Shown piece after piece: positions 61,648 to 64,000 of a stretch of DNA of 64,000 nucleotides. Position 1 is the stretch's first letter. Every line of letters begins with the position of its first letter. Position numbers and translations under genes: made by a program. Under the pieces are notes generated by a model. That model was not told where the DNA came from. It saw nothing but the letters and a program-made list of their open reading frames with translations, and made no database searches. This DNA is from JAAXVQ01 sp964604705. Lineage in GTDB: Bacteria; Oederibacteriota; JAAXVQ01. The stretch spans positions 62,001-126,000 of the forward strand of contig CAZSAP010000008.1 of assembly GCA_964604705.1 (NCBI GenBank). The letters are read 5' to 3'.

Positions 61648-63966
61648 TTAAACATACGAAACACGTCCGTGCTTCCGACCGGACGGCGGATCCTGATTAT
61701 CGTCTTTGGACTTTGCCCCAGCGTCTGCAGCTTTTACTTCCGGAACAGCTTCACCTGCGGACGAAGGGGTGAACACCGACTCTTGTGCCTTGGCCGCTGC
61801 GGCCAGACGTGCGGCTTCCGTGGCTTTGGCTTCTGCGGCCTGCGCTTCTTCGGCTGCCTTGGCTTCTGCAACCTTACGCGCTTCTTCGGCTGCTTTGGTC
61901 TCCGCAGCCACACGCGCATCTTCCGCCGCCTTGGCTTCCGCGGCTACACGGGCTTCTTCCGCTGCCTTGGCTTCCGCAACCTTACGCGCTTCCTCGGCAG
62001 CTTTTTCATCTTCAGCTTTTTTACGAGCCGCTTCTTCAGATTGTTTTCGCAACCGTTCCTGCTCAGCCATGGTGCTTTCCAATTCCTGTTTCTTCAACTG
62101 GGCTTCCATATTGCCAGGTTCAATTTCTAATATTTTTTGGTAAATCTTCAACGATTCATTTAAAAGGCCTTGTTTGGTATAAATTTCCGCCACGGTGACG
62201 GTCATAAACTCATCCTGATGATCACCGGCGATTTCATCTTCCTTGGCGCCCATAGTTTGCATAAGATCGCTCTCGGCTGAAACCGGTTTCACCTGAAAAG
62301 CCGAAGCCGGTTCCGGTGTGGGCGTACTGCTGCGTTGGGCACGGGCTTGAGCTTCTTTTTGGGCACGTTCTCGGGCTTCGCGTTGCAGGCGCTGCTGCTC
62401 ATCGTCATCCGTCTTGGCTGCTGTTTTGGACACGGCTTTTTTCACTACCGCGGTTTCTGGATTCACTCCAGCAAACATGGCATACGCTCGAGTTAATGCG
62501 GTTTTAACCTCTTCATTGCTCGGATCTTTTTTCGCAATCTGTTGATAGATCTCAATGGCTTCATCAAAGGAGCCTTGGCGAATATATGTAGCCGCAATAT
62601 TCATCATGACTTTCACTTCATCGGCCGGCGATAGAACCCCCGGTTTGCCTTGAGCTGGAGCAGGAGCTGCCTCGGGTGCAACCACAGGTGGTGACGTAGG
62701 CGTTGCCACCGGAGCCACCGACACCGTTTCACCCATTAATTCGCGAGCTTTAACTCGCATTTGGCTGGCATCGTCAGAACGTCCCAGCGAATCATACAGA
62801 TCGGCTAAAGCCTGACACGCTTCCGCGGCCTGCTGTTCCAAGCCCGCATTGTATGAGGCATCGGCCATTTTCAGATACAATTCAGGGTTCTTCGGATCCA
62901 GCTTGACCGCCTGGCTGGCGCACAGGGCAGCGCGTTCCCATTGTTCATCGGCGGCAAATAATTCCATGGCCTGAATAAATTTCTCCGTGGCCACATCCAC
63001 CTTTTCTTGCCGCACAGCAATCAGGGCCAGGTTTTCCCAAGCATCGCTGTTCTTCGAATCGGCCTTAATCAACCGCTCATACATGGCCCAGGCTTCATCC
63101 CATTGTTCATTTTGAAACAAAATTTGGGCCAGGTGGGTCAATGCGCCCTGGTGATTCAGCTTAAACTTCAATAAGGTCTCAAATTCCGTACGCGCCTCGT
63201 TGGTCTGCCCTTTTTGATAATATACCATGCCCAAATAATAATGAGCTTCAATGCTTTTCAATTGAATGGCTTTTTGCGCAAACAACTGCCCGCGCTCCAG
63301 GTTGCCTTGCCGAATAAGATGCTCGGCCACATATAAAAATTCTTTTTTGGCTTCAGAATCCGAACCGTCTTTGCTGAAGATTTCACCCAAGGCAATATGC
63401 GCTTGAATGTTCCCAGGATCCAGTTGGATGATTTGTTGAAAAACCGGTTCCGCTTTTTTGAACATTCGGTTGTTGTAAAGAGCATTGGCAATGACCAAGT
63501 ATTGTTCCGCGGCGTCGCGATTTTTTCCGGCCTTGGCTAAAACTTCGGCCAGTTTTTGAACAAACTCTAGATTCTTCGGGTCGGCCGCGATCTTCGCCTT
63601 CAATGTATCAATGGCATCTTTGACACCTGCGGGTTCCACAGCCGCGGGAGCTGCGGGTTCAATGCCGGCTTCTGAAAATTCTTCCTCAACACTGTTGGGA
63701 TCCAACTTACTCATTTTCCGCTTAACAATTTCAGCCTTTTCCTTGGCATTTTGCTTGAGTAAGGATTGTACGGCCTGTTTGTAATGTTGTAGGGCTTCGG
63801 TAACATGCCCCTGATGGGCATAGATATCCCCAAGCATGTTGGAGGCTACGACATCGGTTGAATCCAACTCGAGCAATTTATGATATTGCTCGCGAGCTTG
63901 GTCCAATTGGCCGTCGCGAAAATGCAAATATGCTGTTTTTATAAGCGTTTTCTTATCCATGGTCAT
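61648..63966 (-). CDS. Large TPR protein with Ala/Glu/Lys helical tail
   Basis: 772 residues from ATG 63966; the first codons are uncertain (ATG 63960 and GTG 63987 also in frame, ribosome site weak). Residues 1-390 and about 440-490 contain at least ten TPR units (for example DSTDVVASNMLGDIYAHQG, PGNIQAHIALGEIF, EAHYYLGMVYYQKGQ), a protein-binding scaffold. A third TPR pair lies near 600-640. The C-terminus has TolA-like AEAKAAEEARVAAEA repeats forming a long charged helix, then a short basic end. No signal peptide. It probably assembles a complex with the ExeA-like ATPase next door. Confidence 0.88.
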   Translation of the reverse strand: MTMDKKTLIKTAYLHFRDGQLDQAREQYHKLLELDSTDVVASNMLGDIYAHQGHVTEALQHYKQAVQSLLKQNAKEKAEIVKRKMSKLDPNSVEEEFSEAGIEPAAPAAVEPAGVKDAIDTLKAKIAADPKNLEFVQKLAEVLAKAGKNRDAAEQYLVIANALYNNRMFKKAEPVFQQIIQLDPGNIQAHIALGEIFSKDGSDSEAKKEFLYVAEHLIRQGNLERGQLFAQKAIQLKSIEAHYYLGMVYYQKGQTNEARTEFETLLKFKLNHQGALTHLAQILFQNEQWDEAWAMYERLIKADSKNSDAWENLALIAVRQEKVDVATEKFIQAMELFAADEQWERAALCASQAVKLDPKNPELYLKMADASYNAGLEQQAAEACQALADLYDSLGRSDDASQMRVKARELMGETVSVAPVATPTSPPVVAPEAAPAPAQGKPGVLSPADEVKVMMNIAATYIRQGSFDEAIEIYQQIAKKDPSNEEVKTALTRAYAMFAGVNPETAVVKKAVSKTAAKTDDDEQQRLQREARERAQKEAQARAQRSSTPTPEPASAFQVKPVSAESDLMQTMGAKEDEIAGDHQDEFMTVTVAEIYTKQGLLNESLKIYQKILEIEPGNMEAQLKKQELESTMAEQERLRKQSEEAARKKAEDEKAAEEARKVAEAKAAEEARVAAEAKAAEDARVAAETKAAEEARKVAEAKAAEEAQAAEAKATEAARLAAAAKAQESVFTPSSAGEAVPEVKAADAGAKSKDDNQDPPSGRKHGRVSYV

Positions 63967-64000
63967 CGGGAACTGGTGACCCCTCACCCAAGCGTAGTTT

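Overview
The window is bacterial chromosomal DNA of middling GC content with no phage, insertion sequence or CRISPR array. It looks like an uncultured, probably anaerobic or oxygen-sensitive Gram-negative lineage. Evidence for a diderm cell is a TolC-type channel with MacA/MacB partners, a beta-barrel-like protein and several lipoproteins. Evidence for oxygen sensitivity is a PerR-like regulator, rubrerythrin and flavodiiron protein cluster. Two giant genes share an N-terminal domain (HIQDLHCNYEVQ motif), and several secreted proteins have Thr/Pro-rich linkers with FlgD/type-IX-like C-termini. From memory these traits recall Omnitrophota and neighbouring candidate phyla. The placement is an inference, since no ribosomal marker lies here.

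Layout. 1-10235 (minus): a giant ORF of at least 3,411 residues that runs off the left edge, with a ChaN-like head and three lipobox-headed modules carrying 184-residue repeats. 10.5-18.3 kb: two secreted proteins, a DUF2378-like protein, an apbE operon and a cold-shock gene. 18.5-23.9 kb: tolC-macA-macB and an outer-membrane-like protein. 23.9-25.0 kb: an AT-rich pocket with a small protein preceded by four spaced palindromes. 25.0-28.7 kb: a MarR-linked flavoprotein/lactamase-fold/SDR operon with two matching operators. 28.7-30.6 kb: small regulators (receiver, XRE, PilZ) and a HAD phosphatase. 31-39.5 kb: a Thr/Pro-rich secreted protein and the second giant gene (2,243 aa). 39.9-43.5 kb: a CheD homologue lacking the catalytic Cys, an HDOD protein and an EF-G paralogue. 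43.5-47.3 kb: M18 aminopeptidase, a secreted protein and a diguanylate cyclase. 47.4-51.3 kb: the perR-rubrerythrin-FAD reductase-flavodiiron-rhodanese operon. 51.3-56.2 kb: hsp20 behind a sigma-54-like promoter, then a SAM-I riboswitch controlling metX-metW and perhaps genes beyond. 56.2-64 kb: glycosyltransferase-like fragment, rhomboid, lipoprotein, NtrC-type regulator, tRNA-Cys, tRNA-Gly, ExeA-like ATPase and a large TPR protein.

How the parts fit. The clearest functional units are the peroxide/oxygen defence operon, methionine synthesis under SAM control, a tripartite efflux system and a MarR-regulated redox operon. The least explained material is the pair of giant proteins, the palindrome array at 24.0-24.2 kb and the Cys-less CheD/HDOD pair.
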